Positions 36,194 through 46,334 of a DNA stretch of 64,000 nucleotides are shown piece by piece. The translations under genes were made by a program, and so were the position numbers. Numbering within the stretch: the stretch's first letter is position 1; each line of letters opens with the position of its first letter. The notes under the pieces were generated by a model that saw nothing but the letters and a program-made list of their open reading frames with translations, ran no database searches and was not told the origin of the DNA. Source of the DNA: Collinsella aerofaciens (GTDB taxonomy: Bacteria; Actinomycetota; Coriobacteriia; Coriobacteriales; Coriobacteriaceae); NCBI RefSeq assembly GCF_901212495.1, contig NZ_CAAKNY010000084.1, positions 1 through 64,000 of the forward strand, written 5' to 3'.

Positions 36194-36228
36194 GGGGCGG
36201 ACGGGATGCTGGTCCCGTTCGCCCCTTT
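36194..36228 (+). terminator. Hairpin between the surface protein and binding-protein genes
   Basis: GGGGCGGACGGGA/TCCCGTTCGCCCC (one G-T pair) with a GCTGG-type loop and TTT. Confidence 0.65.
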
Positions 36229-36252
36229 CAAACGTATTGGGGAGACGCATCC

Positions 36253-37440
36253 ATGAACATCACTACCGATCTTTCGCGCCGTAGCTTTCTGGCGCTTGGC
36301 GGTTCTGCCCTCACGGTTCTGGCTGGCCTGGGCCTCGCCGGCTGCTCGGGCGGCTCGTCTACCGGCTCCGGTTCCGCTGCTGCCGGCTCGTCGCCCGCAG
36401 GCGTGACCTTCAAGTCTAAGACCGAGGATCGCGAGCTCAAGGGCTCGGCCGACGCCACCAAGGTGCGCGTGGGCCTCATCATGGGCCCGCCCTCCATGGG
36501 ACTCTCGCAGTTCCTGCTGGCGGCTAAGAACAACAAGACCTTCAACGACTTCTCCTTCGAGCTGAACGGCGTGGACTACGTGGGCCTCTCGGCCAAGTTC
36601 AACCAAGGGGACTACAACATCTGCACCCTGCCCAGCAACATCGGCCCCATCCTCTTCAACAACGACGAGCTCAAGAACGACTACCAAGTCATTTCCATTG
36701 ACAACCTGGGCGTGCTCTACGTGATGACCACCGATTCCTCCATCAAGACGCTCGACGACCTCAAGGGCAAGCAGGTGCTCGCCTACGGCCAGGGCGGCAC
36801 GCCGGAGTACACCATCGAGGCGCTGCTCAAGAAGACAGGGCATGCTGGCGACTTCAACATCGTGTTCAAGAGCACGCCATTCGAGATCCTGAACCTCATT
36901 CAAGATCAGCCGAACGCCATCGCCATTCTGCCGCAGCCCTTCGTGGCGCTCGCCGAGACCATGGTGGACAAGCTCTACGTGCCCATCTCCATCACGGACG
37001 AGTGGAACAAGGCGTTCAAGAAGGAGGGATCGATGGCTGTTACCACCACGACTATCGTGAACAAGAAGTTCGCCGAGGAGCACGAGCAGGCCGTGGTGGA
37101 GTACCTGCAGATGGCGGGCAAGAGCGTGGAGTGGTCGCTCAAGAACATGAAGGCCGCCTCGCAGCTGCAGGAGGAGTTGGGGACCTTCCTCAACAACCAG
37201 GTTTCGCTTGCGGCTATGCCGCACATCGAGATGGTGAGCCTCACGGGCGAGCGTATGCGCACGGCGCTCTCCGGGTTCGTGAAGTGCCTCTACGACGCCA
37301 ACCCCGATAGCGTGGGCGGCAAGATTCCCGGTGACGGCTTCTACTACCTGCCGCCCCAGGGGTATCTGGACGATTCGAACACGAGCGTCTCGGGCGAGGA
37401 CGTGCCCACCGACGGCAGCGCGAGCGGGGACCTGCAGTGA
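36253..37440 (+). CDS. ABC transporter substrate-binding lipoprotein, NMT1/SsuA-like
   Basis: A 395-residue periplasmic-type binding protein fold of the NMT1/THI5/SsuA class (VRVGLIMGPPSMGLSQFL near residue 75, then ISIDNLGVLYVMT and DDLKGKQVLAYGQGGTPEY). The signal peptide combines a twin-arginine motif (SRRSFLALG) with a lipobox (LAGC, Cys about 33), so it is probably a Tat-exported lipoprotein. Relatives bind sulfonates, nitrate or pyrimidine precursors; the ligand here is unknown. GGGGAG lies before the ATG, and the stop overlaps the permease start (GTGA). Confidence 0.85.
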   Translation: MNITTDLSRRSFLALGGSALTVLAGLGLAGCSGGSSTGSGSAAAGSSPAGVTFKSKTEDRELKGSADATKVRVGLIMGPPSMGLSQFLLAAKNNKTFNDFSFELNGVDYVGLSAKFNQGDYNICTLPSNIGPILFNNDELKNDYQVISIDNLGVLYVMTTDSSIKTLDDLKGKQVLAYGQGGTPEYTIEALLKKTGHAGDFNIVFKSTPFEILNLIQDQPNAIAILPQPFVALAETMVDKLYVPISITDEWNKAFKKEGSMAVTTTTIVNKKFAEEHEQAVVEYLQMAGKSVEWSLKNMKAASQLQEELGTFLNNQVSLAAMPHIEMVSLTGERMRTALSGFVKCLYDANPDSVGGKIPGDGFYYLPPQGYLDDSNTSVSGEDVPTDGSASGDLQ

Positions 37441-38667
37441 GTGCCCAGGAGAGGGGTGCCGGCAAGGCAGGTGCCGTGGACGCGGGCATACCGGCGTCTG
37501 CGGCGGACGATGCCGCGCGCGGCGAGGCTTGGGCCGAGGCGGCGGGCGCTCCCGGGCGCGTTCTCACCCCGGCGCAGATCCACGACATGATGGGCGTGGA
37601 CGAGGCGCGCGCCGCGCAGATGATCCAGATGATGCGTCAGAACGGCTTGCCCGACGACCAGATGGCGTTCATGGTGCGCACCGCCGCGGGCAAGGGCGCC
37701 ACGCCGGACAGAATCCTCGCGGTGATGCGGACCTTCGGGGCCGCGGACGAACGGGCTATCGGCGTGATGCGCACCTCCGGCGTGCTGGGTGACGAGGAGG
37801 CCAACGCCTTCCTCACGGGTGTGCGTGCGCTCGCCGTGGCGGCCACGGGCGCCGCGGATGACGAGGGCGCCGCTGCCGTCGCGCGGCGCGAGAAGTGCCT
37901 CGGCCTCCTCAAGCGGGCGGGCATCATCCTGTTCTGGTTCGCGGTGTGGGAGGTCGCCGACCGCCTCATTGGCAACCGCCTGGTGCTCGCCGGGCCCATC
38001 CGCACGCTCGAGGCGCTGGCCGCCCAAGTGGCGAAGCCCAACTTCTGGGTGATCAGCCTAGCGTCCACGGCGCGCATCGCCGTCGGCTTCCTCATGAGCT
38101 TCACGGCGGGCGTGCTGCTGGCGCTCGTGGCGTACCGCATGCGCATCGTGCGCGACTTCGTGGACCCCATTATCTCGCTGCTGCGGACGCTGCCCATCGT
38201 GAGCTTTATCATCATGCTGCTCATCTGGGTGGGGCCGCAGAACCTCACCATGTTCCTGGCGTTCTTCATCGTGCTGCCGCTCATCTACACCAACGTGCTC
38301 TCGGGCTTTGAGAGCGTGGATCCCCAGATGCTCGAGATGGCGCGGGTGTTCCGCCTCTCGCCGTGGCGCACGTTCATGTACGTGTACCGGCCCGCGGTGA
38401 TGCCGTTTCTGGCTTCGAGCTGCAAGATCAGCCTGGGCATGAGCTGGAAGAGCGGCATCATGGCCGAGGTACTCGCCATGCCCGATCCGTCGATCGGCAA
38501 GCAGATGAACACGGCGCGCACCTTCTTGAACACGCCGGACCTCTTTGCCTGGACCGTGGTGGTGATGATCCTCTCGCTCGCGTTCGAGAAGCTGTTCATG
38601 CAGCTGGTGAAGCTTGCGGCGCGGCCGTGGGGCGGACCGTTGGGACGCGTCGGCACCGCGAAGGGCG

Positions 38668-38675
<8 letters not shown>
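37437..38675 (+). CDS. ABC permease (SsuC/TauC-like) with an extra N-terminal cytoplasmic domain
   Basis: A 412-residue protein. Residues 150-400 form a five- to six-helix permease of the SsuC/TauC class with the coupling motif around ESVDPQMLEMARVFRLSPW. Residues 1-145 are an extra hydrophilic, Ala-rich region with repeated short helices (MMGVDEARAAQMIQMMRQNG, then ...ILAVMRTFG...) that normal permeases of about 260 residues lack. The domain may sense a ligand or contact the neighbouring activase. The GTG overlaps the upstream stop. Confidence 0.82.
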
Positions 38676-39276
<601 letters not shown>

Positions 39277-39348
39277 AGGATTGACCACGGCGCCGCTGCG
39301 GGACCACTCCCGCTTGCGCCGAACCGATACCGAGATGAGGAGACAACT

Positions 39349-39552
39349 ATGTTTGATAGCACCAAGACCATGCGTGAAATCACGACCGAGGACCCCCTGT
39401 TCGCCGAATTCCTGGTGAGCAAGGGCTTCCCCTTCACCGTGGACAACCCCATCACCGAGCTCGTCACCTTTGACGACGTGGTGAACGTGCGGCAGCTCGA
39501 CCGTGACGCCTTTCTGGCCGAATACGAGGAGTATCGCGCGGCGCGCGCGTAG
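39349..39552 (+). CDS. DUF1858-like mini-protein
   Basis: A 67-residue protein, TMREITTEDPLFAEFLVSKG and then NPITELVTFDDVVNV. This resembles the DUF1858/DUF438 N-terminal fold found near redox and iron-sulfur proteins. It has no cysteines. GAGGAG precedes the ATG by seven bases. It lies between the ATPase and activase genes, so it is probably an accessory or adaptor of the activase. Confidence 0.7.
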   Translation: MFDSTKTMREITTEDPLFAEFLVSKGFPFTVDNPITELVTFDDVVNVRQLDRDAFLAEYEEYRAARA

Positions 39553-39600
39553 GGCTTTGTGCACGGGAGAGGCGCCGAGAGGGGGCGGAGGGGTCTTCGT

Positions 39601-42600
39601 ATGGCTATGACGCAGCACTACACGCTGGGAATCGATATGGGCGCGAGCTCGGTCAAGGTGGTCGCGCTCGGGACGGGCGCAGCCGCGGTGGAGGGCGCGG
39701 GTGCGGGGGGCGCGCCGGCCGTGCTTTGGAGCACGCGGCGGCCGCACTACGGTGATCCCGTCGCCTGCCTGCGCGACCTGCTCGCGGGCATGCCCGCGGC
39801 GCTGGCGCCCGAGGGCTGCGGAGGCATCGCGGCGACGGGCTCGGGGGCAGGTGCGCTCGCCGAGGCGGGTGCCGCGCTGCCCGTGCTCGAGGACGTGCCG
39901 GCCATTGCCTCCGGCGCACAGATCCTGGCGCCGGAGGCCCGCTCGGTCATCGAGATCGGCGGTCAGAACGCCTACTTCGTCTGCCGGCTCGCGGCGGCGG
40001 TGCCCGAGTTCGCCATGAACGAGAGCTGCGCCTCGGGTACCGGCTCGTTCTTCGAGGACCAGATGACCCGCCTGGGGCTCAGGATCGAGGACTTCTCTGC
40101 ACTTGTGGGGCGCGCCGAGGGACATGAGGTTCCACGCATCTCGGGACGCTGCGCCGTCTTTGCCAAGACGGACATCATCCACCGCCAGCAGGAGGGCGTC
40201 CCCGTGGAGGACATTCTGCTCGGCCTCTGCTACGCCATGGTGAAGAGCTACAAGGCGCTCATCGTGCGCGGCCTGCCCGTGGAGGCGCCCGTGGCGCTCT
40301 CGGGCGGGGTGCTGCTGAACGCCGGCGTGGTGCGAGCCGTGCGCGAGGTCTTCAAGCTGGGCGAAGATGGGCTCATTGCACGCGAGGGGAACCTCTTCTT
40401 CCAGGCAGCGGGCGCGGCGCTCCATGCCTCGAAGCTCGCGGCGGCGGGCGGCGGGGCGGCGACCCTCGATGCCCTGCGCGGTGTGCTCGACCACCCGCGC
40501 TTCCAGGCGAGCGAGCTGCCCCGTTTGGCACCGTTGCCGGACGGCGGGTGCCGTCCCGGCGAGGGCTTCGCCGTGCTGTCGCGCGAGGATTGGGAGCGCG
40601 ACCCCCTGACCGGCCGCATCCCGGTGTTTTTGGGAATCGACGTAGGGTCGACCTCGACGGACCTGGTCCTCCTCGACCCCCGTGGCCGCGTGCTCAATGC
40701 CCAGTACCTGCGCACTGGCGGCGACGCGCGCCGTGCCGTGCGCGAGGGGTTGGCAACGCTGGCCGCCCGCCTGGGTTCCGAGGTGCAGGTCCGCGCCGTG
40801 GCCACGACGGGCTCCGGCCGCAGCCTCATCGGCAAGCTCGTGGGCGCCGACGCCGTGGTGGACGAGATCACCTGCCAGGCTGCCGGCGCGGCACATGCCG
40901 ACCCGCAGGTCGACACCGTCTTCGAGATCGGCGGACAGGATTCCAAGTTCATCGCGCTCACCGGCGGGCAGGTCTCCGACTTTCAGATGAACAAGGTTTG
41001 CGCTGCCGGAACGGGCAGCTTTATCGAGGAGCAGGCCGCTCGTCTCGCCATACCGCTCGCCGAGTACGGACCGCTCGCGCTTTCGAGCGAAGCACCGGTC
41101 GATCTGGGCGAGCGTTGCACGGTCTTCGTGGAGAGCGCCATTAGTGCGGCCCTCTCCGCCGGTGCCGCCAAGCGCGACGTAGCCGCCGGCCTTGCCCTCT
41201 CCATCGTGCGCAACTACCTGCACCGCGTGGTGGGCGGCAAGCGCGTGGGGTCGCATATCGTGCTGCAGGGCGGCGTCGCCTACAACCCCGCGATCGTGGA
41301 GGCGTTCCGGTCGTTCTACCCTGACGCGCTCACGGTGTCGCCCAACTTCGCCATCTCGGGTGCGGTGGGGGCGGCCCTCATGGCCGCCGATGCCGCCGCG
41401 AAGCCGGGTTTCGAGCTCACGGCGTTCAAGGGGTTCGATCTTTCCGGCACGACAGCCGCGGGGCGCGGCGTGGACGAGCACGCAGTCGCACTCAACCGTG
41501 CGTTCTACAAAAAGACCGAGGAGCTCTTTCTCGAGGGCTACACGGGCAAGATCGACCCGGCCAAGAAGACCGTGGGCATCCCGCGCTGCCTCATGTTGCA
41601 CCGCCTGTTCCCGCTCGCCAACGCCTACTTCTCCCGCTTGGGCTACAACGTGCTGCTCTCGCCCGATACCACCGAGGAGCAGGTCCGCCTGGCACAGGAG
41701 AACGCGCGCGGTGAGACCTGCTATCCCGTGAAGCTCATCTACGGGCACATGGCGTGGCTCGCGGGGCGCGAACCCGACTACATCTTCATGCCGAGCCTGC
41801 ACACTATCCGGCACGCGAGCTCGCGTGTGGCGCACAACTACGCATGCCCTTATATGCAGACGGCGCCGCGCTTGGTGGCGGACGCCCTCTGCCTGGAGCG
41901 GCGCGGCATCGAGCTACTGAACCCCCTGCTCGACATGGATTTTGGCCAGGAGGCCATGGCGCAGGCGCTGCTGGGGTTGGGCGAGCGGCTGGGCCATGCG
42001 CGCCAGGAGGCGGCCGTGGCCATGATGGCGGGCGGCTTTGCCGTCACGTCCTTTGGTGAGAAGACCGAGGCGCTGGGCGACGAGATCTTGGGTTCGCTCG
42101 CGCCGGGGGAGCGCGTGCTCGTGCTCATCACGCGCAACTACGGTATCTCCGATGGTGCCCTCAACATGGGAATCCCCGAGATTCTGCTGGACCGTGGACA
42201 GAAGGTCATCACGCTCGGGCACCTGCACGCGCATGATATCGATGTCTCGGCTGACCACCCCGGCATCTGCTGGCCGTTTGGGCAGCACATCCTCTCGGGC
42301 GCCAAGATGGTGCGGCGCGATTCGCGGCTCTTCGCGGTGTACCTCACCAACCACGGCTGCGGTCCCGACACCATGCTCGACAAGCTCTTCGCCGAGGAGA
42401 TGGGTGAGAAGCCCTACCTCACGATCGAGTGCGATGAGCACTTCAGCCGCGTGGGCGTGATCACGCGCGTGGAGGCGTTCCTGAACGCGCTGGCGCATCT
42501 CTCTGAGGAGGACGCGGTGCGGGTGAGCTCGCCTGCGGGTGTTGGCGCGGCCGCGGCCGTGGCCGATGCTGTGTCTATGCCGTCGTGCGTGCACCGGGAT

Positions 42601-43977
42601 GCGGCTGGCGGGGTCGCGTGCGCGGCGGGCGCCGCCGGTGCCGACTGCGCCGCCCCCTCGATGGCGCTCTCCGTCATACCCGAGGGTGGCGAGGCGCTCG
42701 ATCCCGCGGTACCCGTGGCGGTGCCCAGGGTGGGCGCGTACGGCGACCTCGCGGCCGCATGGCTGCGCGCGCGGGGCTTCGACGCCCGTGCGATCCCGCT
42801 CGACGCCGTGGCACTCGAGGCCGGGCGTACGGCGACGTCCACCAAGGAGTATGGCTCGTTCACGGCGTTCCTGGGCGCGGCGCTCGTGGCGGAGCAGGTC
42901 GCCGGCCCGGGGCCGCTCTCGCTGGCATTGCCTGCCACCTGCGGTGCCGAGGCCGATAACCAATATGACCGCGTGGTCCGCGCGGTGCTGCGCCAGCGCG
43001 GCCACGGTGACGTGGCAATCGCCGCACCGCGTTTCGAGGTCCTTCCCTGGGAGCTTAACCGCCGGCTGGGCGCGGGGGCGGCTTCCGAGCTCTTCGGCGT
43101 GCTCCTTGCGGGCGATGCCGCCAATGCGCTGCCGGTGTCGAGGCGGGCTGGTTTCGTGCGCGCCTGCGTGGAGCAGCTTGTCGCCGGGGGCGCTTCCTCG
43201 CTGGACGTGCCGCAGATCGCGCGGCTCGTCGCGGAGTTCGCAGGGGGCGATGCCCCCGATGCTGTCAGGCGGCTCGCCTTGGTGGGGGAGTGGCCCTGGG
43301 TCTATGTCGACGAGCTTACGGGTGAGCTGTGGGACGAGGTCGCGCAGCGCGGCTATCGGCTCGCGCGCATGCCGCTCTCGGAGTTCTTCTGGATGATGTG
43401 GCAAGACGAGTGGGAGCAGGACTCTTCGCAGGGGTCTCGCAGCGGGGTGAAGGGCATGCCCTGGGAGCCGGGGACGCGGGCGGGTGTCGCCGCGGCCCCT
43501 GCCTCTACACCTTCCGATGCCGTGTCCGCCGTCGAAGTGCCGGCCGATCCCTTTGCTGTCCCGGCGGACGAGTTGGCGGACCGCGCGTCTTTGCTCGATG
43601 CCTTTCGCTGCCAGATGGCTGCGCTCTCGGCCGCCCTTGAGAATGTGCTCGGCGCGGGTTCGAGCTCGTTCGCCGTGAATCCGGGCGAGCTCATTGCCGC
43701 GGCGGATGCAGGCATCCCGCGCTTCCGCGGAGCCGGTGCGCGGTATCGCTTCGCTAAGGTCGCGCTTGAACGTCTGCGTTCGGCGGGCGTGGTGACGGTG
43801 GCGTCGATGTACGAGAACGTCGACACCATCCTGCGGCTCAAGGCCGATAACGACGAGGCGCGGGAGGACATCGAGCGCGGTGGGGCCGCCAGCGCGCCGG
43901 TGCTGCGCCTCGCGTTCGACGGCACGCTCGACACTTCGAACATCGAGAAACTTCGTTCGTACCTTTACTATATATAG
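39601..43977 (+). CDS. Giant double 2-hydroxyacyl-CoA-dehydratase-type activase
   Basis: A 1458-residue protein. Two ASKHA ATPase domains of the BcrA/BadF/HgdC type lie at about 8-275 (LGIDMGASSVKVV) and 343-610 (LGIDVGSTSTDLV). Each has an EIGGQ segment, a cluster cysteine in NESCASGTGSF (about 140) or NKVCAAGTGSF (about 464), and a second cysteine in SGRCAVF (about 181) or GERCTVF (about 502), so each pair could hold a shared [4Fe-4S] cluster. A DUF2229 domain follows (about 655-960; GETCYPVKL, NYACPYMQ). The last 500 residues have no clear family. Such proteins couple ATP hydrolysis to very low-potential electron transfer. The separate catalytic HgdA/B-type subunits are absent nearby. The start at 39601 has GGAGGGG upstream. 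Confidence 0.88.
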   Translation: MAMTQHYTLGIDMGASSVKVVALGTGAAAVEGAGAGGAPAVLWSTRRPHYGDPVACLRDLLAGMPAALAPEGCGGIAATGSGAGALAEAGAALPVLEDVPAIASGAQILAPEARSVIEIGGQNAYFVCRLAAAVPEFAMNESCASGTGSFFEDQMTRLGLRIEDFSALVGRAEGHEVPRISGRCAVFAKTDIIHRQQEGVPVEDILLGLCYAMVKSYKALIVRGLPVEAPVALSGGVLLNAGVVRAVREVFKLGEDGLIAREGNLFFQAAGAALHASKLAAAGGGAATLDALRGVLDHPRFQASELPRLAPLPDGGCRPGEGFAVLSREDWERDPLTGRIPVFLGIDVGSTSTDLVLLDPRGRVLNAQYLRTGGDARRAVREGLATLAARLGSEVQVRAVATTGSGRSLIGKLVGADAVVDEITCQAAGAAHADPQVDTVFEIGGQDSKFIALTGGQVSDFQMNKVCAAGTGSFIEEQAARLAIPLAEYGPLALSSEAPVDLGERCTVFVESAISAALSAGAAKRDVAAGLALSIVRNYLHRVVGGKRVGSHIVLQGGVAYNPAIVEAFRSFYPDALTVSPNFAISGAVGAALMAADAAAKPGFELTAFKGFDLSGTTAAGRGVDEHAVALNRAFYKKTEELFLEGYTGKIDPAKKTVGIPRCLMLHRLFPLANAYFSRLGYNVLLSPDTTEEQVRLAQENARGETCYPVKLIYGHMAWLAGREPDYIFMPSLHTIRHASSRVAHNYACPYMQTAPRLVADALCLERRGIELLNPLLDMDFGQEAMAQALLGLGERLGHARQEAAVAMMAGGFAVTSFGEKTEALGDEILGSLAPGERVLVLITRNYGISDGALNMGIPEILLDRGQKVITLGHLHAHDIDVSADHPGICWPFGQHILSGAKMVRRDSRLFAVYLTNHGCGPDTMLDKLFAEEMGEKPYLTIECDEHFSRVGVITRVEAFLNALAHLSEEDAVRVSSPAGVGAAAAVADAVSMPSCVHRDAAGGVACAAGAAGADCAAPSMALSVIPEGGEALDPAVPVAVPRVGAYGDLAAAWLRARGFDARAIPLDAVALEAGRTATSTKEYGSFTAFLGAALVAEQVAGPGPLSLALPATCGAEADNQYDRVVRAVLRQRGHGDVAIAAPRFEVLPWELNRRLGAGAASELFGVLLAGDAANALPVSRRAGFVRACVEQLVAGGASSLDVPQIARLVAEFAGGDAPDAVRRLALVGEWPWVYVDELTGELWDEVAQRGYRLARMPLSEFFWMMWQDEWEQDSSQGSRSGVKGMPWEPGTRAGVAAAPASTPSDAVSAVEVPADPFAVPADELADRASLLDAFRCQMAALSAALENVLGAGSSSFAVNPGELIAAADAGIPRFRGAGARYRFAKVALERLRSAGVVTVASMYENVDTILRLKADNDEAREDIERGGAASAPVLRLAFDGTLDTSNIEKLRSYLYYI

Positions 43978-44001
43978 GTGCCATCTTAGAAAGGAGGCCC
44001 C

Positions 44002-44340
44002 ATGGGGCTACGAAACCTGCCGACCGACGTCGCGCGCCCGCTGACGTCACTCATCGACGACGCCGAGCCCGGTCGCGTCTCGAGCCGCTCGCTCACGCGG
44101 CTCTCAGACGTATGCCAGATCATGCTGCTGTCCTTTGCGGCGGGGGAGAGCGTCTCGGACGAGGAGTACCCGGCGGACACCATGTACTACCTGCTTGAAG
44201 GCTGCGCGGGCATCACTTTCGCGCAGGAGGGGCGCGCGCCCGTGCCACTTGCCGCCGGCGAGGTGCTCCTCGTGCCCGCAGGTGTGCGGCATGCCGTGGA
44301 GCCTGCGGGTGCCATCAAGCTGCTGCAGCTATCCTTATAA
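44002..44340 (+). CDS. Small cupin protein, first of two
   Basis: A 112-residue single-domain cupin with the YYLLEGCAGITF and VLLVPAGVRHAVEP motifs. The usual first metal-binding histidine pair is not evident (EEYPADTMYY), while a His follows in motif 2, so metal binding may be altered or lost. AAAGGAGG lies before the ATG, 24 bp after the activase. It probably belongs to the same operon. Confidence 0.85.
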   Translation: MGLRNLPTDVARPLTSLIDDAEPGRVSSRSLTRLSDVCQIMLLSFAAGESVSDEEYPADTMYYLLEGCAGITFAQEGRAPVPLAAGEVLLVPAGVRHAVEPAGAIKLLQLSL

Positions 44341-44383
44341 GGGGACGTCTATCAAAAGAAAGCCATCGCAGAAAGGAACAACC

Positions 44384-44722
44384 ATGGCAGAGCTCATCAA
44401 GAACATCGAGAAGGAGACTGTCTTCAAGCTGGCCGAGCAGGTGAAGCTCGAAGGCGGCAAGGTCAACAGCCTCACCCTCGCGCAGGCGCCGGCCACCAAA
44501 ATCACCGTTTTCGCCATCGACGCCGACGAGGGCATGTCCAGCCATGCGGCGCCCGGCGACGCGCTCATCACGGTACTCGAGGGTACTGGCGAAATTACGG
44601 TCAACAGCGTCCCGCATCAGCTGGGGGCGGGCGAGAGCATCGTCATGCCCGCCGGCGCGCCGCACGCGGTGCGTGGCATCACCCCGTTCAAAATGCTGCT
44701 CGTGGTGGTATTGGCTGCGTAG
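44384..44722 (+). CDS. Small cupin protein, second of two
   Basis: A 112-residue cupin (MSSHAAPGDALITVLEGTGE and IVMPAGAPHAVRG) of the type often seen next to redox or CoA enzymes. It is the same length as the preceding cupin and a diverged paralogue. One His is present in each motif. AAAGGAAC precedes the ATG. It is the last gene of the locus and is followed by a terminator. Confidence 0.88.
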   Translation: MAELIKNIEKETVFKLAEQVKLEGGKVNSLTLAQAPATKITVFAIDADEGMSSHAAPGDALITVLEGTGEITVNSVPHQLGAGESIVMPAGAPHAVRGITPFKMLLVVVLAA

Positions 44723-44798
44723 GACGGCCGACGGGGAACGAAAAGGCGGCGCGACCACGCTCGACGAGATGGAGAAGGCTCACTTTGAGCCGAACGCC

Positions 44799-44836
44799 AA
44801 GGGCGGCGGATCCAAATTGGGTCCGCCGCCCTTTTT
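44799..44836 (+). terminator. Terminator after the activase/cupin operon
   Basis: AAGGGCGGCGGATCC/GGTCCGCCGCCCTT with an AAATTG loop and TTTTTC. Confidence 0.9.
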
Positions 44837-44888
44837 CGTGCGACAATCGATGAAGTTGAACGTGACCACATGGCAAGGAGCTATTCAG

Positions 44889-45083
44889 ATGAAAGACGAG
44901 AACGAGACGAATGCACCGGTAGCCGACGCCGCGCCTGCCGCACCCAAGCCTGCGCCTAAGCCCGCGTCCAAGCCGCGCGACCCTTACATTCGCGCCGAGA
45001 ACGAGGACGATGACGGCTACGATCCCTACAGTGATCGCCGTCCCGAGCGCGAGCCGATGTTCGAGGCCGACCCCTGGCGTTAG
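44889..45083 (+). CDS. Small acidic Pro/Ala-rich protein, 64 aa
   Basis: A short protein with Ala/Pro-Lys repeats (residues 10-32) and an acidic C-terminal half ending REPMFEADPWR. No domain is recognised. AAGGAG lies nine bases before the ATG, and a terminator precedes it, so it has its own promoter. It looks like a real small gene by ribosome site and codon use; the function is unknown. Confidence 0.6.
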   Translation: MKDENETNAPVADAAPAAPKPAPKPASKPRDPYIRAENEDDDGYDPYSDRRPEREPMFEADPWR

Positions 45084-45435
45084 ACTTTAGGCATTAATTC
45101 AGACGGCATATTCTAGGCGGACTCCCCGTCCCGTGAGAGGTGGTTGCGGCCGCAGAGGCGGACTGTCAAGATCTGGAACGGAGCTGGGTCCGGAGTTGGG
45201 TCTGTACGGCATGTGGTGGGCAGGGCGGTGTGGGGCAAAGGAATGGAGTGCAACAAGACGTTGAAGGGCGCGTCATGCAAAGAAGCTGAATCGTCTGTAC
45301 GGTAACGGGATGTGGTCTCTGCCTTTGCATGTACGACCCAACCGTCGGGAGAGCGCCCGTGATCCCGAGGGATCAGACTAAAAGCCAGAGAAACTTATGG
45401 TCAACAAAGCCATAGACGAGGATCGTGTCCCCAAA
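45084..45435. other. Non-coding stretch, nothing identified
   Basis: There is no supportable gene. It contains ATTCTAGGCG at 45111, a decamer that also occurs at 11119 and 46236 beside the other transposase remnants, so part of it may be old insertion-sequence end material. Confidence 0.4.
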
Positions 45436-46302
45436 GTTGGTGTAAGCGTCACTTCGTCTGACCGCTGGAAAAAGCGGCCATCTCCTAGAATCTTTTATTG
45501 CGAAGTAAAGGATTCGAAGAAAGGACGATGGCCACCATGGAAAGTTTAGAGTAGCAGGCGGGCATCACGGGCGAGATACCCAGATTCGACGACGGCATGG
45601 TGAACATGGCCGAGCTCATAAGGGCGATGGCCGAGTCGCTCGTCAACGAGATCATGGGCGCCCGGGCCGACGAGGCATGCGAGGCCGGCAACCAGAGGAA
45701 CAGCTACCGCGAGCGTCGCTCGCCGCTAGCGTCGGCGCCATCAACCTCAGGATCCCGAAGCTGCGCGCGGCGATCGCCGCCGTGCCCGGCATCCTGAAGG
45801 CCGTCTTCGCCGAGCGCGACCCCGAACTCGTGCGCGAGCCGTACCAGCTGGCCACCGGGCGGATAGAGGGCTTCTGCCCCAAGGCGGCCGAGGTGCTCGA
45901 GGAGGCGGAGGCCGGCGCGCCGGCCTACCTCGACTTCCCCTACGGGCACCGCGTGAGGCTTCGCGCCGACAACATGCAGGGGCGCACCGACCGCGAGCTC
46001 AGGCGCCGCGGCCGCGTGGTGCAGGTGTTCCCCAGCAGGAAGTCGCCCATCAGGATGATGGGGGCGGTGTTCGCCGAGATGGACGAGGACTGGGCCGGCC
46101 GCCGCCGGCTCGACGACGACTCCATCGGCAGGGCCGTGGAGGGCGCGGAGCACGCTGCCGGGATCATCGCGCTCGTCGCGGCCGACAGCCCCGTTCCCGG
46201 CGGGAAGGCGGCCTGACATGAGCTAGAATGGCGGCATTCTAGGCGATTCTCGGCTCCTCGGGCAGCCTGCGGCTACCCTCGAGAACCGAGTTTTACACCA
46301 AC
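45436..46302 (+). mobile_element. Internally deleted IS256-family element
   Basis: An 867-bp segment bounded by GTTGGTGTAA (45436-45445) and its complement TTACACCAAC (46293-46302). It contains a broken IS256-type transposase. No clear target duplication is visible at the ends. Confidence 0.6.
45597..46216 (+). pseudogene. IS256-family transposase, deleted and frameshifted
   Basis: The N-terminal part (MVNMAELIRAMAESLVNEIM, then NQRNSYRERR) is in one frame. At about 45720 the sequence shifts to another frame and continues with INLRIPKLR..., skipping directly to C-terminal sequence (VFPSRKSPIRMMGAVFAEMD, WAGRRRLDDDSIGR). The catalytic DDE core of the roughly 400-residue family protein is missing. 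It is inactive. Confidence 0.85.
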
Positions 46303-46334
46303 ACTGATAATCATATGCATCCGATTGGCGTCGG

